From Hypomyces perniciosus (Eukaryota; Ascomycota; Sordariomycetes; Hypocreales; Hypocreaceae), in NCBI GenBank assembly GCA_008477525.1, contig SPDT01000001.1:868001-932000 (forward strand): 64,000 nucleotides of DNA, read 5' to 3'. Both the position numbers and the translations under genes were made by a program. Positions 32,567 through 43,900 of this stretch are shown here, piece by piece. The notes below the pieces were generated by a model, which worked only from the letters and a program-made list of their open reading frames with translations, was not told where the DNA came from and made no database searches. How positions within the stretch are numbered: position 1 is the first letter of the stretch; every line of letters begins with the position of its first letter.

Positions 32567-34834
32567 TTAGTCCTCTCCATCATTCCAATCCCTCAAGCAC
32601 TGAAGCTTCTCAATCGTTTCAGGGTTAAAAAAGTGAGCTTGTTTTTCGATAAAGACCTTAGATTTGCTGGTAAGTCTCTCGATATCAGCATGATCTGCTG
32701 GAATCGACAAGATGTCCCGCGCCATCTTCACCAGGGTTGGGAATTTTTGTTGATGCTCCTCCCACCATTGGAATGGATCCAATAGTTTTGCAAGGCTTGT
32801 GGACTTTTTCAAGTTGTAGTCGTTCAACTCTTTGATAGGGTCGGTCACGGTAGTTTCATCGGCAGGGGAACTGAGGTCCTGATCCAGAGAGACAGGTTCG
32901 TCTCTTTTGATGTTCGCAGACCACCAGCGCTCATAGAAGCTCTTGAACAGCTCATATATCCGTTGAACCTCAGTTTCATCCTGCACTAGGTCTTCCACGA
33001 ACTTGAGTCCCATTGCAGGATGTAGAATGACTGCAGCCCAATACACAGGTGATTCGCGCACGAAGGCCCCAAAATCGTCGACCTCCTGAATGGCGAGCTC
33101 AAGGCCCTCATGGATAGAAGCCTCCCAAGGATTGTCCAAATGGGGAGAACGACGCACAATTTATCCTGTGTTCTCTGAATCTGTATCCATGCGTAAAGGT
33201 GGTGTCCATTCTTGCAACTGTGCGTCAAGGTGCTTGCGTAGGCTATGGGCGTTGCGCATAATGCTGGAAATTGCCGCAGGTAGCGAGGACTCAAGTGCCC
33301 TGTTTTGGGTCATCAGGGGACGCAGGATACGCTCAAGCACTGCCAAATATCTCCAGTCATCTTCATGCAAGATGAGGTTGCGAGAAATCGATTCGCATTC
33401 GCGGCTGTCAGCCTGTTCCAGATTGCGACGACAAAGGAACTCGATGCTATCTTGTAGTTGCAATGCGCGCTCGAGCAGACGGAATACCGAGGTCCATGGG
33501 GTTTCGTCGTTTTTTCGGTAAAAGGCTGAAACAGTAAAGAGAACTTCATCATTCTCGTCATCCTCCGCTTTCCCGAAGCCAAAAATCTGAAAGGATATAT
33601 GATAGTCGTCTGAGCTTTGTATGTGCCGAACGAGACCCAGTAGCTTATCCACGGATCCTTGTGGTTCGAGATCTTCGTCAACGTCGCCAACGGTGGTATC
33701 GCGGCTTTTGCCAAAAAGGATGGCTTTGGCGGCGAGGTCAATAGTGTTCCTCCAACTGCGAAGGCCACGCTCGCGGACCTCATCCTCAAGGGGCCGGGAT
33801 GGAGATGACCCATAGAAACCCCGGAAAAGGGTTGTGAGACACTGTGTATTGAACTTGGCGTTGTCAAGCATGAAGTATCCGATCTGGTGATGACCAAGGT
33901 CGAACTCCTTAAAAATGCACTCCAGCCAATCCGCAAGCTCCACACCTCTCAGACCATAGGGAACAGGCCTGAAGGCAAGGAGCCTAGTAGTCCAGGCTCG
34001 CTGTTTGGTGACATTGTGGCCGGCGACTCCAAGAACAGAGTCGTATCCATTCAACGATGGCGAATTCCAGAGATGAAATGAGAGATGAATTAGGGAGGCG
34101 GCCGAGTGAAGGCCGTTTTTGACGTGTAGCTTCAACTCTTCATAACAGACCCCAAGCCACGTTCGCAATACTGAAATTTCCTGAATAGAGGGCCGCACCG
34201 TTTCATAAACGGCTGGGTTTGACAGCGACATGAGCTGATGAAATTGCTTGCTACAAACAACTTCCACGGGCACGCCGCACATGACAACGAACTCAATAAG
34301 ACGCGCCTGAAATATCGTAACAGTATTGTCACGCGGGTCTTGCTCAGGGGCTTTGGCTGTTGGAGCTGTTGTAGTTGACCTTAATAGTATCTCTAGGATA
34401 GACGGTTGCGGTCGCAGTCGCGAAACGGAGTCCTGGTTGGGGCTGGTTATCCTATGCCTGTTGATGAGGTGCGAAATAATAGATGACGTCGATTTGTTGC
34501 AGCGCATGAGACCATCCGTACTGTGCGGCTTCGCGTCACAGGCATGGCAGAGCCAGAACAAAGTGCCAACCCTGTCTAGTCTGTGGTTCTTTGCCAGCAT
34601 AAGCGTGTAGCCGTGTTCGAAGACCCAGGAGCGACGACGAGAGCCCCCATTCGGACACCATTCCGCAAGGACGAAGATCATGCCATTGAATCGAAGCTTC
34701 GGGAGATCCTCAATGGGTATTTTCGAACGCGGCGAGGGGGGTGATATGGATTCAAGTTGACTTGTGATGCTGATGTGTCGAGACTGTGTCGAAGACTGCG
34801 ACATCCTCAGAGGCACCATATTTGACGCTACCAT
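32567..34834 (-). pseudogene. hAT-family transposase interrupted by one in-frame stop
   Basis: A cut-and-paste transposase of the hAT superfamily. The minus strand is open from about 34834 (first ATG in frame there) to TAA at 32567 except for a TAA at 33158-33160; both sides are in the same frame. A degenerate BED-type zinc finger (FWLCHACDAKP...HLINRH) lies near residues 95-125. A catalytic-core region includes GYDSVLGVAGHNV and IGYFMLDNAKFNTQCL. The C-terminal hAT dimerisation region has DPFQWWEEHQQKFPTLVKMARDILSIPADHADIERLTSKSK. Total about 755 codons. No flanking inverted repeats or 8-bp duplication were found, so it could be a domesticated copy or one whose ends have decayed. Confidence 0.85.
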
Positions 34835-35617
34835 TGCTTATCGCGTGCTCAACACTGGAGCAGAAGGCTCCCGAAACCAGGGGCGATGTTGTGAAGAAGA
34901 AGAAACGAACGCGTCGCGCTCTGAAGTGCTAGTAGGGGGTTTTGGCCTCATTTTGTTTCTTTTTGTGGTGCTGGAAAACCCATTCAACTCGATCAAGTTC
35001 AATCGGGTTCAATCAAATCAATCAAATATATCTGATCGAATAAAAAAGGGTGTGCTAATACGAGTAATAGTAGTACTACTGAAAGTGGTGGTAGAAATGT
35101 TGGGGTATCATTCGACGTGGTCTGTGAGTCCCCCCCTCCACGCCTCAATAATTTCCCCACAACCCCATCCTTATATATTTTAAGTTACGAGGTATGATCT
35201 GAAACATCGGAGTCAATGCTTCGAGAAGCACTTGGACCTGGTAATGAGGACAGTGGGAGTGAGGATACCGGTGAGCGAACCGACAAAACTGCCAGGCCCA
35301 GGCCTTCACCTGGCGAGAGCAAGCATTCCGTTATTGTTCAATAAGTCATCTCAATAAATAACCATTTCACTGGACCCATAGAGTAAGCAGGGGTGATAGC
35401 ACTATGTAGATTGAAGATCGAAGGCGTGTATGTGAATCGATATAATTCGATCTTCAGGTTCATCGAAACAGCTGTCATTAAATATGAACTATATACTAGA
35501 CTACACGGTCGTCATACTGATTCCGAACGCAGCGCTTGAGTCCCAGTTCGATTCCGCAATTCGATAGCTAGTTAGTTCCCTCGCCCCCCATTCTCACACA
35601 ATAACCTACAAAATCAT
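34835..35617. other. Intergenic region
   Basis: Between the hAT 5' end and the GMC oxidoreductase 3' end. It has a TCAA-rich tract (34985-35040) and a short TACTACT run. No gene or paired inverted repeat seen. Confidence 0.35.
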
Positions 35618-37360
35618 TCAGTGGTACAGATCCTTGTGATCCTCCTTAATCATATCGGCTCCCTTCTCGCCCACCATGTAGACCGAGTTCTGGATACGGC
35701 AGTCAGGAATAACGGGGTGGATCGAGGCGTCAATGACACGTAGGTTCTTGACACCGTGGACTCGGAGCCTGGGGTCGACCACACCCTGATCAATGTTCTT
35801 GGACAAACGGGTGGTGCCGATAGGGTGGAAGGCAGTCTGGCAGCGGTCCAGAACGGCCCTCCTCATCTCCTCATCAGAGTCAAGGGGCATGTCCCAGGGG
35901 TACTCGGCAACGACCAGGTCTTTGAAGCCATCGCCCTTGATCAGCAAATCGTAGCAGAACCGGATACCTTCACGCATGGCAATGATGTCCAGCTCGCTGG
36001 CGAAGAAGTTGAGGTTGATCTTAGGTTGCTCCAGGGGGTTGGTACTGTTGAGCGTTATCTCACCTGGGTCCGAAACAGGGCGGACTAGGTCGACCACGAC
36101 AGTAGTATGGCAGCCCTGCTTAGGGGTGGGATAATGCCACTGGAATGCGCTGCCGAACATGGCAACAAAGTCGAGTTCAAAATGCGGCTGGTTTTCTGGG
36201 GAGAAGGGGTCACGGCCACCGTTGGCGGCCTTGGCCTTGTGATAAACTTCATCCTTCTCGAGATACTTGTCGATACGAGGGAAACCGACCAGCTCCAGGA
36301 AACCCGACCCAACAGGGCCAGACAAGTTCTTGTCGTAGGCAGCGTGGACCTCAGCATTCTTAGCGTTCTTACGTAGGATAATGTCATCCATTCCGAAGCC
36401 ATCCTTGACGCGAAGGACGAAAGGCACAGCAGGGTGGTCCATCAGGTTCTGGCCGACGTGGCGAGAGTCGACAATCACATCGATACCATGCTTAGCTAAC
36501 TCTCGCGCCGGCCCAACACCGCTGAGCATGAGCAGCTTCGGGCTCTCATAGACACCCTGAGACAGAATGACCTCGCGATCAGCGTAGAAGCCCCACTCTT
36601 TGCCCTCTGAGTTGATGACAGTGACACCTCTACAAGTGCGGTCGGCATAATTGATGAGCAACCTCTTAGAATGCGCCCCGGCGAGGACTGTGATGCTGGG
36701 CTTGTTCTTGAGGAAAAGGTAGCTCCCGGTGCGCTGGCCCTTGTAAATGGAGTCGGCACAGTGATAAAGGCCATTTATTTCACCATCATAGATATTCTCG
36801 GTGAGAGGCTGACCCGTAGATTTCCAGGCCTTAGTGAGGGCATCTCGGAAGGGCCTCAGCTCAGGAACGAGATCAGCGTGAGCGACGTCAATGGGGCCAC
36901 CGGTGCCGATCTTTTGCAGGTCACTTGAGTAAATCTTCTCATCGTCATGGTAGGTGACACTCTTGCGAAGATAGGGAACAAGAGAATCCCAAGTCCACTC
37001 CTCGCCGCCGTACTCCCCCCACATGTCAAAGGTAGGCTTGCAACCGGGGACCCAAGTGAAGTAGTTGAGCGAAGAACTGCCACCAAGAATCTTCCCACGG
37101 GTGTTGGGCTTCTCAATACGCTCATAGTCGTCACGCTTGACCATTGTGGTCTTGTAGGCCCAGTCATGCTTGCTGCCACGAAGGTTCATGGCGTTTGAAG
37201 GAGTAGTTATTTCCTTCAGTTGCTCTGGGTTGGCCACACCGGCCTCGATGACCAAGATGCGGACATTGGGATTCTCAGCCAGCCGGCCAGCAACCGTGTT
37301 ACCGGCCGTGCCGCCTCCCACGACAATGAAGTCAAAGTGGTCGCCGTCTGTAATGCCCAT
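35618..37360 (-). CDS. GMC-family FAD oxidoreductase (choline dehydrogenase/glucose oxidase superfamily)
   Basis: An FAD-dependent alcohol or sugar oxidoreductase; substrate not determinable. Single exon, 580 aa. The ADP-binding motif VVGGGTAGNTVAGRLAENPNVRILVIEAG lies at residues about 13-42, with GMC signature 1 around GKILGGSSSLNYFTWVPG. The C-terminal catalytic pair is His512 (AFHPIGT) and Asn558 (PDCRIQNSVYMVG); many family members have a second His at the latter site, so Asn marks the His/Asn subgroup. No signal peptide is evident, suggesting an intracellular enzyme. The ATG at 37360 is in good context. The flanking genes are decayed, so no cluster partner is visible. Confidence 0.93.
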   Translation of the reverse strand: MGITDGDHFDFIVVGGGTAGNTVAGRLAENPNVRILVIEAGVANPEQLKEITTPSNAMNLRGSKHDWAYKTTMVKRDDYERIEKPNTRGKILGGSSSLNYFTWVPGCKPTFDMWGEYGGEEWTWDSLVPYLRKSVTYHDDEKIYSSDLQKIGTGGPIDVAHADLVPELRPFRDALTKAWKSTGQPLTENIYDGEINGLYHCADSIYKGQRTGSYLFLKNKPSITVLAGAHSKRLLINYADRTCRGVTVINSEGKEWGFYADREVILSQGVYESPKLLMLSGVGPARELAKHGIDVIVDSRHVGQNLMDHPAVPFVLRVKDGFGMDDIILRKNAKNAEVHAAYDKNLSGPVGSGFLELVGFPRIDKYLEKDEVYHKAKAANGGRDPFSPENQPHFELDFVAMFGSAFQWHYPTPKQGCHTTVVVDLVRPVSDPGEITLNSTNPLEQPKINLNFFASELDIIAMREGIRFCYDLLIKGDGFKDLVVAEYPWDMPLDSDEEMRRAVLDRCQTAFHPIGTTRLSKNIDQGVVDPRLRVHGVKNLRVIDASIHPVIPDCRIQNSVYMVGEKGADMIKEDHKDLYH

Positions 37361-38826
37361 AGTGAAGGAGTTGAACCAAATTGCTGATGTCTGAAGTTGA
37401 AAAGGCTTGGGAAGAAGATATTGTGAGTTGGTAATGAGGAGCTGAGGGGTTTTGTGCTGTGGCTGCTTGAAGTTGAATCATCTTGACGTCGAATATAATC
37501 CTTTTATAAACTGTTATGACCCCTGTAGGCTCGCTTATCTGCCTCAGTCGTCTATGGAGGATCGAAGATCGATTGAGCTGGAAGTGACGGGAGGTCCGGC
37601 AATCGTCGATCCGATGCTCCTATTTCCTAGTAACAAGTTCCAAGTTCATCTCATGGCAGTGGATGTAGGCCAATCCCGCCCTTCGGCAAGCCGGCAACAA
37701 AGTTTCCTGTACGTGTAGCATCATTGGGCTTTTACGAGTCGTCACATCACCTGTAAACTCAGCCACTTGTGCCGATGAATGATGGCTATTGGCCAGTTGG
37801 AGAACTACAGCGGGTGACAATGAATAGTATCCTGCAGGAGAAGATCCAATCATCTCATGCGAATCCGCATCATATACTCCCGATTCCGAAAACAGTTCAT
37901 GGATTCATGACCTGCTAACGTATTATGGAGTAGAGCGGAGGATACTCGGCTTCTCAACTTCTCGTGTCCCGCCATGCAGCATCCATCCACGCCGAACACC
38001 GTCTGACTTGCATGGAGCCAATCAACTTTGAAGTTCAAACCGGTGGCAACGGGAATTATGCCGGTCTTTCTCGGAAAATATCAAGGTCTTTGTTAACAAC
38101 TGTTATGTAGAGCATCTTTTTGGACGGGATTTGCATTCCGAATTCGTTGGCTAGAGCTCGAGTTTTGATCTTTCTGGTGTATCGGAATCCCACATGAACT
38201 TGCCGAGATGCCGAACTGATTTGCCATCGACATTAAGAACTGACATACTTGCGTTGAATCTTATGAGGAGTTCCTATTTCGGGGTACATCTTATGGCAAA
38301 GCCGACATATCTGTGCCAATAGCAATTTTGTCTGTTTCAACAGCATTACTCTTTATTAAAGGGTTAAATAGTTAGGGTGGATGATGATGAAACGTGGATC
38401 GCGCCGCCAACACCTATCGGAGAAAAAGCACAATAGTTAATTTAGCTTGAATAAAGGTACTTTATTTTTATGAATTTTAATAGAATTAATATCTTTTATT
38501 ACCATATAGTAGTGTTAATAGAAACTGCTCTGAAAGCTACCCGTAGACTCTCGAACATACGCTATATTACAGTGACTGAATGCACGCAAGCACGGTAATA
38601 CTCCAAGGTCAGGGTTAGAATACAGTGCGAATTGTCAACGTATGCGATTTTGCAGTTTTCCCAATTTGCAAAAATGGCCATTTACACTTCTCTTACAATC
38701 TCCAACATTTCGCCATCTCACTATCTCATCTTGGTTTCCGTTTCCCGTGAAATACCCTTTCCTACCGTTTCCAACTTCATCATTTCTCACTCACTGAAGC
38801 CACTCACCAACGTCGTTGACAAAAAG
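37361..38826. other. Intergenic region with GMC promoter
   Basis: A TATA-like TTTATAAAAG on the minus strand at 37501-37510, about 140 bp upstream of the GMC ATG. An AT-rich patch lies at 38340-38530. No gene seen. Confidence 0.4.
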
Positions 38827-40320
38827 ATGGCACCTGCTATGCATCTACATAGACTCCCACCCGAGCTGCTAGGCCTGGTCCTACGCTCCTTCGACTCTCC
38901 TCGCGACCTATATTCACTTATCCAGGCGTCATCTCATTGTTTTCGTCTATTTCGGATGTCTCCTGAGCTCATTCTTTCCTCTACCCTCAGACGCGCTATA
39001 CATCCCGATGCCCTCCACCATACGCTCGCTGTAATCCATGTCAGAACGCACCAACCTCGCGGTGAGACACTATGGCATTTTCTCGACGGCTACTTTCAAC
39101 ACGACTCTACGTTGCTTGAATTCCCGCGGGGGATGGCTGGCATAACATCTCTAGCGAGACTCAACACTCAGGTTTCTCGTCTTGCGAATGACTATACTCA
39201 ATGTACATTGCAGGCACAATATGCTAGCGAGAACATTGATACACAAGATGGGCCAGCTTCATGTTCGCGCTATGCCACTGGCCGAAAAGGGTTGTCTGCT
39301 ACGGAGCAAGAGTAAAGCGGGCGTTTTCCCGCTATGAACTCTACTCTCGATGTTTTCCTGTGAACCCCAGAAAAGAGAGCGTTTCCCTCTTTCCAGCAGA
39401 TGTGCAACTTGACCGTTTCCTTCTTCGAATAGAACCTTGGGAAGTGGAAGAGCTAAGCTGTCTGCATGATTACTTTTGGGTTCGGTTAGCTGCTATTTTC
39501 AGCGATGTGGAGGAAGAAATTGTGGTGAAAGTTCTACACGCCCAAAATGGAGAAAACACCTCGCCCCGTCTCTCTATTTCCAACAAAGAGTCTTCAACAA
39601 CAGCCGATGTAAGCCATGTAAAGCCGCTGGACCCTAATAGCCACCTGAGGAATTATACTTATTATGGCGGCGATGGCAACATGTGCCTGTTTGAGCTCTT
39701 AGACTTAAGGGGACTCGACATGTATAGCGAAGACGGCAGAAGGCGTTTGCCACATACCCTTAGGTATATGGTTTCGCTTGGTCTGACCTTCCTAGATTCC
39801 ATACTCCTTGCACAGGGCCATGAACGCAGATGTTTTCCGATGCCATTACCACTTTGGACCCCGCGACTTTCTCCCTCATGCTACAGCACAAGGCCCATAT
39901 CTAGCTACGGTTCCAGATAATCTAGAAATTGTTGCAGCAGATAATGAACTCTGTCATGCCAATCTGGGTTATGATCTATTTAGGCCCTCGAGCAATGCCG
40001 CCTATCTCTTAGCCATGGGCGCTGCGGAATACTGGCCCATCCGACGCTTGGGATATGTCTTCTGGGATATTGAACGGGTTCTCGACCCGGAAATTAATGT
40101 AATTTTACGCGATGCAAGAGACTGCGACCCTCTTATGGCCCGGGAAATATTCAATAGGTCCCTCCTGCAAAGAAGCGCAGAGGCGCGTCTGAAAGGAATC
40201 GGACTCCCCAAGACCCTGATGAGGGAAATTCAGAATGACTACGACTATGTATTTGACCCGCTTCTGGAATGCGATACTGACTCGGAAGAGGAGGAAGACT
40301 ATTATGGGGAGGGTATTTAG
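38827..40320 (+). pseudogene. F-box-like protein gene with two frameshifts
   Basis: Probably once an F-box protein of the large lineage-specific fungal set. It starts MAPAMHLHRLPPELLGLVLRSFDSPRDLYSLIQASSHCFRLF, a degenerate F-box. The frame runs to about 39300 (GLSATE), shifts to another (VKRAFSRYELYSRCFPVNP, then EPWEVEELSCLHDYFWVRLAAIFSDVEEE), and shifts back near 39815-39830 to RCHYHFGPRDFLPHATAQGPYL and YWPIRRLGYVFWDIERV. It ends acidic (DSEEEEDYYGEG). No GT-AG introns explain the two shifts, so small indels are likely. Sequencing error is possible but two in one gene is less so. Confidence 0.7.
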
Positions 40321-40540
40321 GGAGGGGTTGTTGGGGCGTATGTACGCGGCGGAGAAGGAATGTCATGATGGATGATATATACAATTAGGGAAAGATACCC
40401 GATTCTCTGCCAACCAGCTGTCACTGTCACAACCATTCTGTCGCCTATACAGAAGAGAAACAGCATACATAAATAAGGCAATATGTACAGTCAAAGACGG
40501 AGGCAGCTGTGGATCTCTCAGGGCCCATCTATATACATGC

Positions 40541-41593
40541 ATGGATCATCTGTCTGGTGGGGATGTAGAAGAAACCTATTCCTGCCAGGCTCTGTTGGCG
40601 CCACTGCAGATGCAGAGAGGACAGTTTGCCCAGGCCGAGGCGGACATCCTGTCCACGAAGGACCGCGCCATGGTGGACTTTGACAGACGGATCCAGGCTT
40701 CCTCAGAATCCAGAACTTTTGCGTCAGTGCTTCAAGAACGAGGGAAGTTTACTCTAGCAGAGCAGGCTTGCGGAAAGGTATTGGAGGCGGAGAGGGAGAA
40801 TGGTGATGTCAACACAAGCACCCTCAAATATAACAACTACCTTTCATTGTTGAAGCGAAACGAGGACAAGTATGAGGAGGTGGAGCAATTCTACCAGCAA
40901 ACATCGACGGAGGAAAGTAGGACACGCGGAAGCGATCATCCGGTCAAATTAGCAAGCCTCAACAGCCTTGCCTTTGGAATGCAGCGCCGTGGCAAGCATA
41001 CAGAAGCAGAGCAGTTGTATTGCCAAGTCCTGGCCGCAAGGTAGAGGGTTCTGGGCCAGGAACATCGCGATACACTCGCAACTTTTACTGATTTGGAATC
41101 AATATTAAAAGAACAGGGAAACTTCCAAGGCACAATAGAGACTCACCAAGCAGTGATGACCATAAAGCACAGAAAACTGGGAAAAGCGCACCCCTACAAA
41201 CTCCTCAGCCACCATCAACTAGCTGCGGTAATGGCTTACTTAGGGAGTTACGAAGACGCAGAGGGAATACTTCAGTGGATATTCAACAACCTCGAGGGCG
41301 ACGAGGAAAAAGTGCACAGCGTTTGGCGTCTCGCTGAGATCATCGAAATACAGCGCCGTTCGCAGGAGGCGGGCGAGCAATACAAGACCGCCGCTTTTAT
41401 GTTTCAGGATTCCCTGGGGCAGTCGCATGGAATAACCCAAGCGTGTTGGAAAGATATGAGATGTTGTGGCGTGGAATATCCGGAGGACGCGGACGGCGAT
41501 GGCTCGGAGGAGAGATGTGAACGGCAACAGCCTGAAAGAAAGAGACGTAGATTTAAGCGCTTCATGGCACAGGCTTTTACCGAAGTCTCATAA
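40541..41593 (+). pseudogene. Kinesin-light-chain-type TPR protein with in-frame stop
   Basis: Tetratricopeptide repeats of the kind found at the C-terminus of fungal NLR-like proteins. It opens at ATG 40541 and reads in one frame to 41593 except for TAG at 41042-41044. TPR-like helices include LLAPLQMQRGQFAQAEADI, RTFASVLQERGKFTLAEQACGKVL, KLASLNSLAFGMQRRGKHTEAEQLYCQVLAA, then after the stop VLGQEHRDTLATFTDLESILKEQGNF. The expected residue at the stop is a charged or Gln codon, as in family members (AxRxRVLGxEHPDTL). A Lys/Arg-rich tail follows. No NACHT or NB-ARC domain is attached, so it may be a detached fragment. Confidence 0.72.
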
Positions 41594-42704
41594 GCGCTTG
41601 AAGATGGTTGACTTGAAGATTTCTTTTGTATTTACGAGTCTACTTTGCAATAGTCAGGTTGGTGATAACCAGCGAACACTGGCTGTTATATGTTACTTGC
41701 CTTTTTGTCTTTTTTGCTGCTGCCAGATCGATAGTCCAACCACCAAAAGTGCTATGCAAGAACTCTGACCTCCGCCCCCTGCAGGTCATCAAATAATACT
41801 CCTTCTGATGTTCTAGCACCTTTGCCAAGATCTATCTTAGCGGCTCGGGTATAGATTGGGGAGCTCGCTGGAATAAGACTTCTTCCAATGCACCTGTTAT
41901 TTCCGAGAAGCTAGACAAGGTGACATTCGCCAACAAGATGTGTTTCTGTCCTCTAATCCACTCCGGAACAGCCTCGGGTAGGTCTGTTAATCGCACCCAG
42001 TCGTTCGAGGACTACGTCATCTCCAAAAGTTCCAAAGCCGGAGGTATCAAGCTTTTGAGCTTGTGTTGCTATGCGGCTCTATTGGATGTCGGCCAAGAAA
42101 TGGCGAGAGTAGGCGCTGTTCAACGAAGTCATTAGGAGGTTCCAGTCACTGTGCAATGAGCCAAGGGTTCGCTTGAACAGTTAGTTCTTATCTTCTTGGG
42201 TTCGAAGTATGTCGGTCAAGATGCTCACAGTGCTGGGGTGTTTGTCGTTGCAGGCCGTAGTAAGGTAGAAAGTCAGTCAGTGCTGTGAACAAACAGCAGA
42301 CAGTACCACCACGAGACCCTCAGCCAAGCGATATCTTTTCGGCAGCCCTTCGTGTGTAGTACACACTAAAGCAAGCTTTGGTCTTGGATGACGAAGAATA
42401 CTATTGCTCCGGCTGTCTCTCCTGTAATCTCTGTGATCCTTACATATCACCTCGCATACCACATTTGATCTATCTTGATGAAATTTCCTGGCTGCTTTCC
42501 TAGGGGAACAATAAAACACAAAAAAAAAAGATCAAAAATTTACACAGGAAGAGGTTCCAACTCTTGCGTTTTACCACAGCGTGGATCGGACAAACCTGAA
42601 CACGCCCCCTGAACCACTCGCGCACCTGTGTGCAGGGAATCTATACATATACTGCACTCAAAAAGGTTCTCATGTTAAGAAAAACGGTGCCTGTCAGCAC
42701 AACA
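41594..42704. other. Intergenic region
   Basis: No recognisable gene on either strand. Short open frames near 41920-42135 and 42277-42519 have no motif. Confidence 0.35.
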
Positions 42705-42802
42705 GCCAAGATGGCCGAGTGGTCTAAGGCGATGGTTTTAAGTTGTAAAATGCTTCATCACCATTATCGAGAGATTCCGGGGTTCAAATCCCCGTCTTGG
42801 CA
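42705..42802 (+). tRNA. tRNA-Leu(UAA) with a 16-nt intron
   Basis: Acceptor GCCAAGA pairs with TCTTGGC (42795-42801), with discriminator A at 42802. The anticodon stem ATGGT (42732-42736) pairs with ACCAT (42760-42764). The anticodon TAA is at 42739-42741, and an intron of about 16 nt follows position 37 (about 42743-42758). A long variable arm, as in class II tRNAs, and T-arm CGGGG-TTCAAAT-CCCCG follow. The A box TGGCCGAGTGG and B box GGTTCAAATCC are intact. It looks functional despite lying among pseudogenes. Confidence 0.95.
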
Positions 42803-42811
42803 TTTTTTTTT
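42803..42811 (+). terminator. RNA polymerase III terminator
   Basis: A run of nine T residues directly after the tRNA 3' end. Confidence 0.9.
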
Positions 42812-43059
42812 TGTTTTTCCTAGATGATAGTTCATTAAAATTTGTCCCTTTTTTGCTTATCTGAATGAATATATGAGAACCACTCCCTGGGACTTCTAAT
42901 GCCGGTGTCGCCACTGCCGTCCCAAGGACACTCAGGGCATGCCTAGGAAAGGATAATTCATTTTCTGTATGCCGAACCCCTTGAGCGTAAATGTGTTGTT
43001 GCATAAAAAATAAGATGCTGGCTTTTCGGTATATAGTATAGGGTTGGGAGCATACTGCT

Positions 43060-43900
43060 TGCCGTGAACTTGCTTGATATGATTGCTCCAAGATGCCGCG
43101 CTCACGCCGATGAGACAATGCGCTCCATCACGTCAGCACTGAGGGCATGAAAAAGGCTGTTTAAAGTATACTACATGGAAGCAACGCGTATGCCTCGTCA
43201 AGCTTGATATGTTGAAAAATGGTCCCTTGATGATATCATGTTAGCATGTCTCCATGTCCAAGGTTCGTTTGACTTACATCAAGTCGGCCACGAGCTCCCA
43301 CCCTCATTGCGTATGGTCTCAAATCATCGGATTTACGCAAACCAGCGACCAAAAGAGTGGTCTTCCAGATGTTCCAGTATGCGTTGTATGAGTTAGGGAC
43401 GATCTTCTCGTACATCCCAGGTTTCCACTACAATGGAACGTAACCGATTCTTTCATCGGGGGGCCAGTCATGTAGTACTTGATCTGGTGGTGTGAATCCG
43501 GCCATGAATTCATCATCTGCCATGCTCCTTGTCCCCAGAAAGGTAAGGAGGTAAACCTGGTGGCAGGGAATGGTTGTAATCGAAATTGTAGTCTGGTACC
43601 GTTTCACGGTGAATTGATCGGAAGAATTTCCTATGTCCACAATGTATTACTGAAATTGAACGTTGGTCCCTCTCAATCTTCTTCTCTCTTTGCCTTACAT
43701 GTCGAATCGTGATGGTGGCAACCAGCCAGGTTTTCTCCTTGTTCTTGGGATCTCATACCCAGGATAGCTCGGCGTCTTTATATTTTATCTTTACGAGACT
43801 CCCTGGCCTCCATCCACCAATTCCAGCAAGGAGAAGGGTACAGTGAAAGGCTACGCGGCAGTCAGGGCTTGTCTATCGAACGTCCAGTATCAAAATCAAA
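43060..43900 (-). pseudogene. DUF3435/FluG-like tyrosine recombinase relic with C-terminal C2H2 finger
   Basis: DUF3435 proteins are fungal tyrosine recombinases; some drive Starship giant transposons. Reading the minus strand from about 43890: AFHCTLLLAGIGGWRPGSLVKIKYKDAEL, carrying the catalytic-Arg-type GxRPG motif, a stop, then KNKEKTWLVATITIRHV. FTPPDQVLHDWPPDERIGYVPL, a stop, then WKPGMYEKIV and LRPYAMRVGARGRLD follow, resembling the second catalytic box (PYxxRxG). After a likely intron, CPQC...SNHIKQVHGKQYAPN resembles a C-terminal C2H2 finger. Similar-looking fragments extend to about 44.4 kb. Several stops and frame changes make it clearly dead. Identity rests on motif resemblance and no alignment was run. 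It could be a non-captain DUF3435 relative. Confidence 0.6.

Noticed and set aside
32105..35200. Terminal inverted repeats for the hAT gene
   Set aside because: No matching pair or 8-bp duplication was found on the flanks by eye; a dot-plot could still reveal weak ends.
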